Notes under the pieces: generated by a model | Seen by the model: the letters and a program-made list of their open reading frames with translations, nothing else | What the model was told of the DNA's origin: nothing | Databases searched by the model: none | Position numbers and translations under genes: made by a program | Origin: Krasilnikovia cinnamomea | GTDB lineage: Bacteria > Actinomycetota > Actinomycetes > Mycobacteriales > Micromonosporaceae | Length of the DNA: 64,000 nt | Assembly (NCBI RefSeq): GCF_004217545.1 | Contig: NZ_SHKY01000001.1 | Location: 2,108,001-2,172,000, forward strand | Reading direction: 5' to 3' | Shown: positions 7,947 to 15,410 of the stretch, in pieces | How positions within the stretch are numbered: the first letter of the stretch is position 1 | How the letters are laid out: the number at the start of each line of letters is the position of its first letter

Positions 7947-8573
7947 TCAGCCGACCTTGAGGACCTGGGTGCCACCGGCGAACCGGTCGAACCAGTGCTG
8001 ACGCTGCGGGTCGCTGTTGATGTTGACCAAAATCAAGACCACCGCTGCCAGCGTGGCCAGCCCGCCCAGGAGGCTGCCGATGATCGGAACGACGCCGGCG
8101 ATGCCGAACGCCATGAAGATGTTCCGGCGGGCGGCCTGTTCCAGCGTCGGGTTGCTGACGTGATCTGGGCCGAACACCTTGAGCTTCATCACCTGCTTAC
8201 CGATCGTCTGGCCCCGGCTGGACTCGAGGTAGGCGAAGTAGCCGAGATACAGGGCTGCGGTGGCAACTGCAGAGATGAACCCGGTGAGGAGCCAGGAATC
8301 CGAGATGAACGCGAGCACGATGTTGAGGATCACGCCCGTGACACCGACGATGACACCGTCGATGAACCTCGCCACGAACCGGTCGATCAAGCTGCCCGGT
8401 TGGCCAACTGCGTTCATGGGCATTCCCGGAGCGCCGCTCATTGGCGAGGTGAAGGGTGGCGGTGTGTAACCGGTCGCCGATGGCGGAGCACCGTAGACAG
8501 GCGGCGGGGGCGGAGATGCGGGAGGTGCCGACTCGTTGCCGTGTGGCCCCGCGAAGGGGTCGGGATTGGCCAT
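7947..8573 (-). CDS. RDD family membrane protein
   Basis: 208 residues from the ATG at 8573 (an in-frame GTG/ATG four codons earlier lacks a better site). The first 60 residues are Pro/Gly/Ala-rich and disordered (SAPPASPPPPPVYG). The RDD domain follows: IDRFVARFIDGVIVG (the R-D pair), then three to four membrane segments (VTGVILNIVLAFI, FISAVATAALYLGYFAYL, AGVVPIIGSLLGGLATLAAVV), with GQTIGKQVMKLKV between helices two and three and a terminal WFDRFAGG. RDD proteins are inner-membrane proteins, some acting as ion exchangers; the role here is unknown. It is transcribed alone. Confidence 0.88.
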   Translation of the reverse strand: MANPDPFAGPHGNESAPPASPPPPPVYGAPPSATGYTPPPFTSPMSGAPGMPMNAVGQPGSLIDRFVARFIDGVIVGVTGVILNIVLAFISDSWLLTGFISAVATAALYLGYFAYLESSRGQTIGKQVMKLKVFGPDHVSNPTLEQAARRNIFMAFGIAGVVPIIGSLLGGLATLAAVVLILVNINSDPQRQHWFDRFAGGTQVLKVG

Positions 8574-9163
8574 CTTGTGTTCCATTTCTGGTAGGTACGG
8601 TGCGGTTTACGTCCCGGTTGGGGAGACGCCCGTGAGAAGCTGAAGCAGTTTAGACACTTTCCTGCATGTGGCGCGTGCTCGACTTTCGGCTCCAAGCGCT
8701 ATGACGGGCCAGCTCGGCCACCAGCCCAGACGCAATACGCCCGCCGCCTCCACGCGGGGCAGCCGTCGGGCATATCGTGAACGCACATGCTGGCACCTCG
8801 CCGACACACAACGTGACGAGCTCAACCACGCATCGACGGCTTTGGCGCTCCAGATGAGTGCGGCTGGATTACTGGGGCCAGCAGCCGCGCAGAGCAGCTA
8901 GCAGGCGCTATGCGCTTCAGGGATGGGTTGGTTCGCCCACATGGAAGGGTTATACGCCAGCGTCCCGGACGGCGGACGGGTCCACAGCTGCTGGGCCGCC
9001 GTTGGCGCTGGAACGGGCAAATGCCGTTCCAGCGCGGTGGAGCTTTCGGGTGCCCATCACGGCCCGAACGGGCAGAGTCGACGACATCGAGGCTGCCCCA
9101 ATGGGAACAGTCCTTGACCCGCGAACACCCCCTATAGTGCTTCGCCAATGACAAGCCGATCCT
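8574..9163. other. Gene-poor stretch with a hairpin
   Basis: About 590 bases without a convincing gene. Open frames on both strands lack ribosome binding sites and read as low-information Arg/Pro/Ser strings. The only structure I can support is the hairpin at 9005-9035. Confidence 0.5.
9005..9035. terminator. Perfect 12-bp hairpin in a gene-poor region
   Basis: GCGCTGGAACGG (9005-9016) and CCGTTCCAGCGC (9024-9035) form a perfect stem with a 7-base loop. No intact gene ends here, so it may be the leftover terminator of a lost gene. Confidence 0.5.
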
Positions 9164-9331
9164 GTGGTGCGAACGGGGGCCTTGGAAACCTGGTATCAGC
9201 ACCCCAACGGCGACGGCTGGACCGAAGATTCGTTCACCAAGTCGTTCCGCACCCTGGCGGAGCCGGTCGACGGCCTCGGGGACAAGGCGTTCTACAACGT
9301 GAAGAACCGATTGGCCGACGGTGGCAAGTAG
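9164..9331 (+). pseudogene. Remnant of an exported-protein gene (DUF3558-like segment)
   Basis: A 55-codon frame (GTG 9164 to TAG 9331) encodes WYQHPNGDGWTEDSF and, near the end, PVDGLGDKAFYNVKN. This resembles the GLGD.AY core seen in DUF3558-type lipoprotein and kinase sensor domains. The sequence just upstream continues in another frame (CFANDKPILW...), as expected for a frameshifted gene. No signal peptide or lipobox remains. It looks like the end of a decayed gene; family assignment is tentative. Confidence 0.4.
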
Positions 9332-9368
9332 TTCATCCTCGGCCCGGTGCCGCGTTCGCCGCGTCCAG

Positions 9369-9406
9369 ACATCGGCAGATCCGGACTTGGCCGGGTCTGC
9401 CGATGT
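9369..9406 (+). terminator. Hairpin terminator after the gene remnant
   Basis: Positions 9369-9384 pair with 9391-9406 over 16 bases with one G.T pair; the loop is ACTTGG. It lies 38 bases after the stop of the DUF3558-like remnant and presumably ended that transcript. Confidence 0.65.
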
Positions 9407-9497
9407 GACTGCGTGTGGTCGGCCGTTCCTGTCAGCTCGGCCACGAGCTCTATGTATTCGGTGGCGTACATGGCTCTGCACTTCAAGCCGTAGCCCG

Positions 9498-9575
9498 ACA
9501 CCGAAAGCATCTTCGTCGACCAGTCCGCTTGGCTGACCTCGCCTCGCGGGCCGAACTCGGTGAACCAGGGATTGG
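9498..9575 (-). pseudogene. trmO fragment A (C-terminal part of a second copy)
   Basis: Read on the minus strand, 9575-9510 encodes PWFTEFGPRGEVSQADWST, identical in those residues to the C-terminal part of the intact trmO product at 5057-5539. Nucleotide identity over about 60 bases is very high. Beyond it the frame diverges and runs on as an unrelated tail (MLSVSGYGLKC...). The matching middle part of the same copy lies at 13763-13905. Confidence 0.75.
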
Positions 9576-9651
9576 ATTCCTGAACGGTGCCCTTGCCGAC
9601 TCCGTCTGCAGTGGAGCGTCGATCAGCTTTGCCCTCTCCAGTACAGTGATC

Positions 9652-10272
9652 ATGGTGAAAAGCCGAAATGTTGCCCTGGTGGCACCACTGGCCGGCGTGG
9701 CGCTCGGGGTCCTCGATTTCGTCTGGATCAAGTACGTACCGTCACCGTTCGGCGAGTTGGGCAACTCCATCGCCGTCTGGGCGGTCGTCGCGTTCCTGCT
9801 CACCTTCGGTAACCGATGGACGCTCTCCGCCGGCATTCTCGGTGGCGCCATCTGCCTGGTTGTGGCGGTGCCGAGCTACTACCTCGCTGCCACGCTGATC
9901 CAGAATGACAACCCGGCGAACATGTACAACGCGGTCGCGCTGCTCTGGATGGGGCTCGGCGTGGTGGCCGGCACGGTGTTCGGCGCGGCCGGCGTCCTGG
10001 CGCGGACCGGGGACGGCCTCGTCCGGTTGGCCGCCGCGGCCATGCCGGGCGCGGTGCTGTTCGCCGAGGCCGTGATGCAGGGCCGGCGCATCGGCGACCC
10101 CAACTATGAGACCGCGTCGCTCGTCGGGTACATCGCCGTCCTTCTCGCCTCCGGCGTGGCGGTCACCCTCCTGGTGTGCCGTTCCTGGCGCCAGCGGGGC
10201 ATCGCACTGCTGCTGACCCTGCCGCTGACCGCGGTCGGATACGTCCTGCTGTTGCTCACCGGCTTCCGCTAG
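9652..10272 (+). CDS. Multi-pass membrane protein of unknown function
   Basis: 206 residues from the ATG at 9652 (MVKSRNVALVAPLAG). Six or so hydrophobic segments are visible: VALVAPLAGVALGVLDF, NSIAVWAVVAFLLTF, AGILGGAICLVVAV, MYNAVALLWMGLGVVAGTVF, GYIAVLLASGVAVTLLV and IALLLTLPLTAVGYVLLLL. Length and layout resemble actinobacterial DUF6518-type membrane proteins, which I cannot confirm. The upstream in-frame extension reads through the trmO fragment and is not coding. The gene stands alone inside the block bracketed by trmO fragments. Confidence 0.75.
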   Translation: MVKSRNVALVAPLAGVALGVLDFVWIKYVPSPFGELGNSIAVWAVVAFLLTFGNRWTLSAGILGGAICLVVAVPSYYLAATLIQNDNPANMYNAVALLWMGLGVVAGTVFGAAGVLARTGDGLVRLAAAAMPGAVLFAEAVMQGRRIGDPNYETASLVGYIAVLLASGVAVTLLVCRSWRQRGIALLLTLPLTAVGYVLLLLTGFR

Positions 10273-10490
10273 GGATTGAAGGCAGGCTGTTAGTTGGCCC
10301 CACCATGATGATTCAGTTCCTGTCCAATATGACCCCGGCAATTGGCATAACCGGGGAGTTACCGGCTGGCCGCGCAGCGCCTCAACGCCATCCACCCCAG
10401 TAACGCTTGTGGCTGCGGTGGAGCCGTCCGGGGGACAGTTAGACCGTCAGAATCACCCGGCCGCTGCCCTCGCGCTGGGCCGGGCATGGC

Positions 10491-10522
10491 ACGAGCCGCC
10501 CGGCTGGTGCCGGGCGGCTCGT
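10491..10522 (-). terminator. Perfect 14-bp hairpin terminator
   Basis: ACGAGCCGCCCGGC (10491-10504), loop TGGT, then GCCGGGCGGCTCGT (10509-10522). It lies 22 bases downstream of the stop of the glycoside hydrolase gene on the minus strand. Confidence 0.85.
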
Positions 10523-10544
10523 GGGGTTGCTGTGTGCTCCTGGG

Positions 10545-11633
10545 TCAGGCGATCTTCACGTTGAAGATGGGGTTCGCGGCCAGCGTCCGGAACGCGGCCA
10601 GGTTCTTCTTGGTGGAGTCGATGCTGATGTCGCGGTTGCCCTCGTCGTCGTGCTTGGTGTCGAAGTACACGATCGCCTTGATCCCGGGCCGCTTGGCCAG
10701 CTCCGGCAGCACGCTGTTGTAGCCGGCGGTCTTGTCGACCGGCTGGCCGATGCGGTGGTACACACCCCACTCAGCGATCATGATCGGCTTCGACGGGTGG
10801 TTCTTGACCGCCCAGTCGTACCAGCCCAGACCACCCTGACCCTTACCGCCCTTGGCCTTACGGTCAAGCAGGTCGGCGAACTGGCCGTAGTGGTAGTAGC
10901 CCTTCTCCGCGGACACGTACGAGTCCAGGCCGATCCAGTCCACCACGTCGTCGCCCGGGTACAGGTCGTTCCACCAGGACTGCGCCATCCACTTCTCGTT
11001 ACCCATGTACGCCATCACGTTGATCGCGTTGTCCACACCCTTGCTGTCGAGGCGCGCGATGGTGTGCCGGTACATGGCCTTGAAGTCCTTGGCCTCCATC
11101 CCGGAACCCTTGCGCGGGTTCACGTCGTTCTCCGGCTCGTGGTTGAGCACGAGGAAGAACTTCTTGTCGCCGTAGGTGCTCTTCACCCGCTGGGCGAACT
11201 TGTCGATCCGGGCGTCCTGCTCGCCCTTGGCGACCTTGGCCCAGGTGGAGCCGTAGGCGACCTTCCAGTTGACCAGCAGCACCCGCGGCTTGGCCGGATC
11301 CGAGGTCATGGCGATCTCGCTCTTGGTCGGGAAGACCTCGTCACCCTTGTGGTAGGTGTGGAAGATCGACGCGGTACGACCGGACAGCTTCTCCCACTTC
11401 TTCAGCTCCGCGTCACGCGGCGCGCTGGTGAACCCACCCGCGGCGGCGCCCCACAGCACCCCACACGAGGGGACGAGCTTGGCGTCGGTGACGCAGCGCT
11501 GCGCGGTGGGCTTGGTCGTCTTACCCGCCTTCGCCGGGGCGGCGTGCGCGGCTCCGGCGGCGCCGATCACGGCGGTGGTGCCGGCCAGCATCGCGCCGAG
11601 CAGGGTGACGGCCTTGCGAACCTTGCGGCTCAA
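10545..11633 (-). CDS. Secreted GH26-type glycoside hydrolase (beta-mannanase-like)
   Basis: 362 residues from a TTG at 11633, chosen because GGAGGAG lies six bases upstream; an ATG 24 codons earlier lacks a site and would bury the signal peptide. Residues 1-33 are a signal peptide (LSRKVRKAVTLLGAMLAG...AHAA). The catalytic domain has LNHEPEND, with the acid/base Glu, and MIAEWGVYH, with the nucleophile Glu, as in clan-A family 26 enzymes. CVTD...PSCGVLWG suggests one disulfide. The enzyme would act outside the cell on mannan-like or the cell's own polysaccharide. It lies 4 kb from a polysaccharide locus. Substrate is not established. Confidence 0.83.
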   Translation of the reverse strand: MSRKVRKAVTLLGAMLAGTTAVIGAAGAAHAAPAKAGKTTKPTAQRCVTDAKLVPSCGVLWGAAAGGFTSAPRDAELKKWEKLSGRTASIFHTYHKGDEVFPTKSEIAMTSDPAKPRVLLVNWKVAYGSTWAKVAKGEQDARIDKFAQRVKSTYGDKKFFLVLNHEPENDVNPRKGSGMEAKDFKAMYRHTIARLDSKGVDNAINVMAYMGNEKWMAQSWWNDLYPGDDVVDWIGLDSYVSAEKGYYHYGQFADLLDRKAKGGKGQGGLGWYDWAVKNHPSKPIMIAEWGVYHRIGQPVDKTAGYNSVLPELAKRPGIKAIVYFDTKHDDEGNRDISIDSTKKNLAAFRTLAANPIFNVKIA

Positions 11634-12036
11634 GCGAATCTCCTCCGTTTGGTCCGGCCCACGTCGGCCGGTCACATGAAGAAGATTCGGGGTCGGGGGG
11701 AGCACCCCCGGGTCCAGGAAGGTTTCCTAACGGTTGCACTCAAAACCGGGTCTGGTCGCCTGGCCTATCGGCAGGCCACATGCCCATCTAAAGAGATTCG
11801 CGGTCGCGAAGATGCAGCTCAGCGACGGCGGCGAGGCTGAGCCCTGCCCGGGGGATGCTCTGGCGTCGAGCGCGTCGTCCCGCCCCTGGGCGTATGACTG
11901 ACAACGAGCCGGAACCCGCAACCGCCTATCCGCCCTCGCCCATGGTCGAGAAGGTTGAGGAACAGGCGCGTGGGGAGAGCCGCCTCCGTTTGCGGTTCCT
12001 GACACGTTCCTTACCGACACCCTCAGCTGGCGCTTC
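11634..12036. other. Intergenic stretch between divergent genes
   Basis: About 400 bases between the GH26 gene and the saccharopine-dehydrogenase-like gene. Open frames here lack ribosome binding sites. I see nothing beyond the operator/promoter described at 12037-12056. Confidence 0.5.
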
Positions 12037-12052
12037 TAGGTCAGGTGACCTA
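12037..12052. promoter_or_regulatory. Operator-like palindrome overlapping a -10 box
   Basis: TAGGTCA-GG-TGACCTA is an inverted repeat with 7-base arms. Its last bases overlap TAATGT (12051-12056), which sits 7 nt before the ATG at 12064 and can serve as the -10 of a leaderless transcript. The second gene of this operon encodes a TetR repressor, so autorepression through this site is a strong inference. Confidence 0.6.
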
Positions 12053-12063
12053 ATGTGTGGTTC

Positions 12064-13134
12064 ATGCTGACATTCGATCCACACGGGCCGGTGCTGCTCG
12101 CCGGCGGATACGGCGTGGTGGGCCGCGAACTCACCGCGCTGCTGCGCCGCCACCACGGGCAGTGGCCTCTCGTCCTGACTGGGCGCCACCCCGAACGCGC
12201 CGGGGCCACCGAGCCCGGCGTCACCGTCCTGCGGTGGGATCTGGACTCGGCCGTGGTGCCCGACGTCGCTGTGCGGGCGGTCGTGACCGTGGCAAACGAC
12301 AACACCGACACGGCGATGCGGGCCTGCCTGGCCGCCGCTATCCCGTATGTCGACGTGACGCGCTGGACGGCCCGGCTGCAGCGGGCGCTCGCGGTGGTCG
12401 CCGCCCAGCCGGGCGGCGCCTGCGTGATGCTCTCCTCCGGCTGGATGGGCGGGTTGGTTCCCCGCCTCGCCGGGCACCTCGGCGGACTCGTCGGCGGCGC
12501 CGTGGACGTGGACGTCGCGGTGCGCTACGACACCGCCGACCGCTCCGGTGCCGACTCGGTGGACTTCATGGACCGCCTCGGCCTCGATTTCGAGGCGGGC
12601 GCCACCGGTGCCGAGCGCACCGTGACGCCCCTGACCGATGTGCGTCGAGTGGCGATCGGCGCCGACCTGGTCAAGGTCGCCCGGATCGACACTCCGGAAC
12701 AGTTCACCCTGCCGCTGACCCTCGGCCTCCGGCAGGCGGTCACCAGGCTCGGATTCAGCGACGGCTCGGCGACGGCCGGCCTGCTGGCGCTGCGCCGGCT
12801 CGGCTTCTTCCGGATCGCGACCGGCGAGCGCCTGCGCGGGCTGCGGCGGGCGCTGCTGCACCGCCCCGGCTCCGGCGGCGAGGCGCGACTGCGCGTCGAC
12901 GTCGCCGGCCGTGAGGGCGCCGTCGCCGCTACGGTCCGGGATCCCGCGGGCCAGGCGCATCTCACCGCGGTCGGTGCGCTGCTGTCGCTGCGCGACGCCC
13001 TCAACCCAGATGCCAGCGCCGGTGTCGCCTTCCCCGAACTGGCCGCCACGCCGGACCTGCTCGCCGACCTGCGGATGCTGGGCGTCGACGTGGACGCGGA
13101 GTTCGCCACCCACAACACCGAGCGGGCGGCATGA
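12064..13134 (+). CDS. Saccharopine dehydrogenase-like NAD(P)-binding protein
   Basis: 356 residues from the ATG at 12064, seven bases after a -10-like TAATGT, so probably leaderless. The N-terminus is a Rossmann fold (VLLAGGYGVVGREL at residues 10-23), followed by LTGRHPERA, and VTVANDNTD then PYVDVTRW as in saccharopine-dehydrogenase-like oxidoreductases. These use NAD(P) on small or lipid-linked substrates; the true substrate cannot be read. It is coupled to the TetR gene by an ATGA overlap, so the repressor probably controls it. Confidence 0.8.
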   Translation: MLTFDPHGPVLLAGGYGVVGRELTALLRRHHGQWPLVLTGRHPERAGATEPGVTVLRWDLDSAVVPDVAVRAVVTVANDNTDTAMRACLAAAIPYVDVTRWTARLQRALAVVAAQPGGACVMLSSGWMGGLVPRLAGHLGGLVGGAVDVDVAVRYDTADRSGADSVDFMDRLGLDFEAGATGAERTVTPLTDVRRVAIGADLVKVARIDTPEQFTLPLTLGLRQAVTRLGFSDGSATAGLLALRRLGFFRIATGERLRGLRRALLHRPGSGGEARLRVDVAGREGAVAATVRDPAGQAHLTAVGALLSLRDALNPDASAGVAFPELAATPDLLADLRMLGVDVDAEFATHNTERAA

Positions 13135-13745
13135 GCCAGCGCCGCCCCGGCACGCCCGGCACCGCAAAGGGCCTGGCGCGGCGCCACGCGCTGCTCGACC
13201 ACGCCGCCCGGATCCTGGTCGAGCACGGCCATGCCGCGCTCACCGTACGGTCGGTCGCCGCCGCTGCCGGCATCAGCCTGGGCAACCTGCAGTACTACTT
13301 CCGCACTCGCGCCGACCTGGTCACCGCCCTGCTCGACCGGCATCTCAGCGCCGCGTCCGACCGGATCAGCGCCCCGCTGTCCGCGCCGGCGGACCCGCAC
13401 GCGGCCATCGACATGCTGCTCGCTGAGCAGTGCGACCGCGACATCGCCGCGGTGTTCTACGAACTCTGGGCGATGGCCGCACACGACCCAGCCGTGGCGC
13501 AGGCGGTGCGCGGCTTCTACGACCGTTATCTCACCGCGGTCGCCGAGCTGATCAGCACCGTCGCGCCGAACGTGCCCGCCAGCACTGCGCACGCACGGGC
13601 GCGAGTCTTCGTCGGCCTGCTCGAGGGAATGTCGCTGCTTCGCTCCGGACTGATCGCAGACGCCGACGGCCGCAGCGACGCACTGGTGCGCCGCCTGGCA
13701 GGCACCCTGTTGACCGACAACAGCCGCCACGACGGCGAAACCTGA
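13131..13745 (+). CDS. TetR/AcrR family transcriptional repressor
   Basis: 204 residues; its ATG overlaps the stop of the oxidoreductase gene. The N-terminal helix-turn-helix is clear (LTVRSVAAAAGISLGNLQYY at residues 35-54), and the rest is an all-helical ligand domain (YELWAMAAHDPAVAQAV, FVGLLEGMSLLRS). The ligand is unknown. The palindrome at 12037-12052 upstream of the operon is the likely operator. Confidence 0.9.
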   Translation: MSQRRPGTPGTAKGLARRHALLDHAARILVEHGHAALTVRSVAAAAGISLGNLQYYFRTRADLVTALLDRHLSAASDRISAPLSAPADPHAAIDMLLAEQCDRDIAAVFYELWAMAAHDPAVAQAVRGFYDRYLTAVAELISTVAPNVPASTAHARARVFVGLLEGMSLLRSGLIADADGRSDALVRRLAGTLLTDNSRHDGET

Positions 13746-13762
13746 GTGGCTGTCTTTACTCC

Positions 13763-13905
13763 GGCTTCGTCAGGCGGCAACGGGAGACCCCGAGCCAGTT
13801 GATGCGGTGCCCGAAGATGCCCACCTCGGGCCAGGCAGGGTTGTCACGGGGGCGGCGAGCGCCGAGGTTGAGGTCCGTCGGATCGGTGAGGTGGAACCGG
13901 CGAAG
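13763..13905 (-). pseudogene. trmO fragment B (middle part of a second copy)
   Basis: On the minus strand this encodes FHLTDPTDLNLGARRPRD, then NPAWPEVGIFGH and INWLGVSRCRLTK, nearly identical to the intact trmO product, with a 12-base deletion that removes the N-M-R-R region. Neither the start nor the C-terminal part is present. Fragment A at 9498-9575 supplies the C-terminal part in the same orientation and order, 4.2 kb away. Confidence 0.8.
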
Positions 13906-13935
13906 GATGGACTGTGGCAGTAGGTAGGGGATCAC

Positions 13936-13989
13936 CCTCGGACATGGCGCCTTGCACGCGGGAAGACCCACGCGGTGCCATGTCCGAGG
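13936..13989. terminator. Inverted repeat at the end of the nucleotide-sugar dehydrogenase gene
   Basis: CCTCGGACATGGC (13936-13948) and GCCATGTCCGAGG (13977-13989) are perfect complements with a 28-base loop. It starts 10 bases past the stop codon of the minus-strand gene at 13999 and may end its transcript; the loop is long for a terminator. Confidence 0.5.
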
Positions 13990-13998
13990 GGCCGGTGC

Positions 13999-15360
13999 TC
14001 AGAGCACGCTGCGGTGTGTCAGCTCCCCCAGCCGATACGTCGTGTCCAGCACCGCCGGAACGGCACTCAGCCAGGAGACATCCGCCCCGGGATGCACGGT
14101 ATGGACGATGACCAGGTCCCAGTCCGTCGAACCCGGCTCCACGACCGAGGTCAACTCGACGCCTGCCACCCGTACCGTGTCGACCAGCTCGTCGGTGAAC
14201 CAGACCCGGGCACCGGCGCGGCGCAGCCGCTCGATGATTTCCAGAGCGGGCGACTCGCGGACGTCGGCGACCCCGGGCTTGTAGGCCACCCCACGGATCA
14301 GCACCCGCGCGCCCACGATGCACGTCTCCCGTTCCGCCAGCACCTCGACGGCGCGCTGCACCACCTTGGTGGGCCGCCCAGCGACGAGGGTCATCGCGGT
14401 CTCGATCAGCGGCGAGCTGACCCGGTCGCCGCGCAACTGCCACAGCAGATAGTGCGGGTCGCACGGGATGCAGTGCCCGCCGACGCCGGGGCCCGGAAAG
14501 AACGGCATGAATCCGTACGGTTTGGTGGCCGCCGCCGTGATGACCTCGGTGATGTCGAGGCCCAGGCCGCGGCTGATGTCCGCGAACTCGTTGGCCATCG
14601 AGATGTTCACCGCGCGGAACGTGTTCTCGTACAGTTTGGTCATCTCGGCGGCCTCGACGCTGCTGACCGCGTGCACGGAGCCCGCGCAGTGCTCCAGCAG
14701 CGCGGCGGTCCGCTTCACGCATTCCGACGTGACGCCACCGACGACGCGCGGCACCTGCTGTTGCACGTGGCGGTCGTTGCCGGGGTCGATGCGTTCCGGC
14801 GCGAACGCCACGAAGATGTCGACACCGACCTCGAAGCCGCGCTCCCGCAGCGGCCCGACGAGCAGGTCGCGGGTGCAACCCACGTACGTTGTGGAGGTCA
14901 GCACGAGGGTCTGGCCGGGCACGGCATGTTCCACCGCGGTCCGGCAGGCCGCCCGCAGGGCCGTGAGATCGGGCGCGAGGTGCTCGTCGATCGGCGTCGG
15001 CACACAGACGAGTACGGTCTCCGCCTCCGGCAGCCGGCCCGCCTCGCTGGTCAGCACGAAGGATCCGTCGTCCGGGCCGGTCGTGAGCGCGGATGCCAGC
15101 CGCTGGCGGTCGGCGGCCAGCAGGTCCGCCCGGCCCGCACGGATGTCGGCGATGCGGGCCTCGCTGACATCGAGGCCGAGCACACGCAGGCCGCTGTCGT
15201 GCAGGGCGAGCGCGGTGGGCAGGCCGACGTAGCCCAGGCCGACGACGGCGGTGTCGTACGCGAAGGAGGCGTCCGCCACCGCGCGCTGGACCGGCATGCT
15301 GCTGTGAAGCCGATTCGCGTGGTGCGCACGCATATCAACGATTCGTCCGGTGGAGCGCAT
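13999..15360 (-). CDS. UDP-sugar 6-dehydrogenase (UDP-glucose/GDP-mannose dehydrogenase family)
   Basis: 453 residues, the family's usual length. The NAD site is VVGLGYVGLPTALAL (about residues 39-53), the substrate region has LVCVPTPID and YENTFRAVNI, and the catalytic cysteine lies in GPGVGGHCIPCDPHYL. VLIRGVAYKPGVADVRESP marks the C-terminal domain. The enzyme oxidises a UDP-hexose or UDP-HexNAc to the uronic acid in two NAD-dependent steps. The YENTFRAVN and GGHCIPCDP forms are closest to the UDP-HexNAc dehydrogenase (WbpA/TviB/WecC) branch. It lies downstream of the 4,6-dehydratase gene in the same direction, 50 bases apart, and would supply an acidic sugar for the polymer. Confidence 0.88.
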   Translation of the reverse strand: MRSTGRIVDMRAHHANRLHSSMPVQRAVADASFAYDTAVVGLGYVGLPTALALHDSGLRVLGLDVSEARIADIRAGRADLLAADRQRLASALTTGPDDGSFVLTSEAGRLPEAETVLVCVPTPIDEHLAPDLTALRAACRTAVEHAVPGQTLVLTSTTYVGCTRDLLVGPLRERGFEVGVDIFVAFAPERIDPGNDRHVQQQVPRVVGGVTSECVKRTAALLEHCAGSVHAVSSVEAAEMTKLYENTFRAVNISMANEFADISRGLGLDITEVITAAATKPYGFMPFFPGPGVGGHCIPCDPHYLLWQLRGDRVSSPLIETAMTLVAGRPTKVVQRAVEVLAERETCIVGARVLIRGVAYKPGVADVRESPALEIIERLRRAGARVWFTDELVDTVRVAGVELTSVVEPGSTDWDLVIVHTVHPGADVSWLSAVPAVLDTTYRLGELTHRSVL

Positions 15361-15410
15361 GTCTGCTCAACTCTCCCGAGGCGGTTGCGCTGTGGTCCGA
15401 AGGTGCATCT

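Noticed and set aside
8822..9481. A 219-codon minus-strand open frame
   Set aside because: No ribosome binding site, no motif, Arg/Pro/Ser-rich composition, and it runs antisense through the DUF3558-like remnant and a terminator.
11727..12020. A 97-codon minus-strand open frame between the GH26 and saccharopine-like genes
   Set aside because: Low-information sequence with no start signal; typical open frame of GC-rich spacer DNA.
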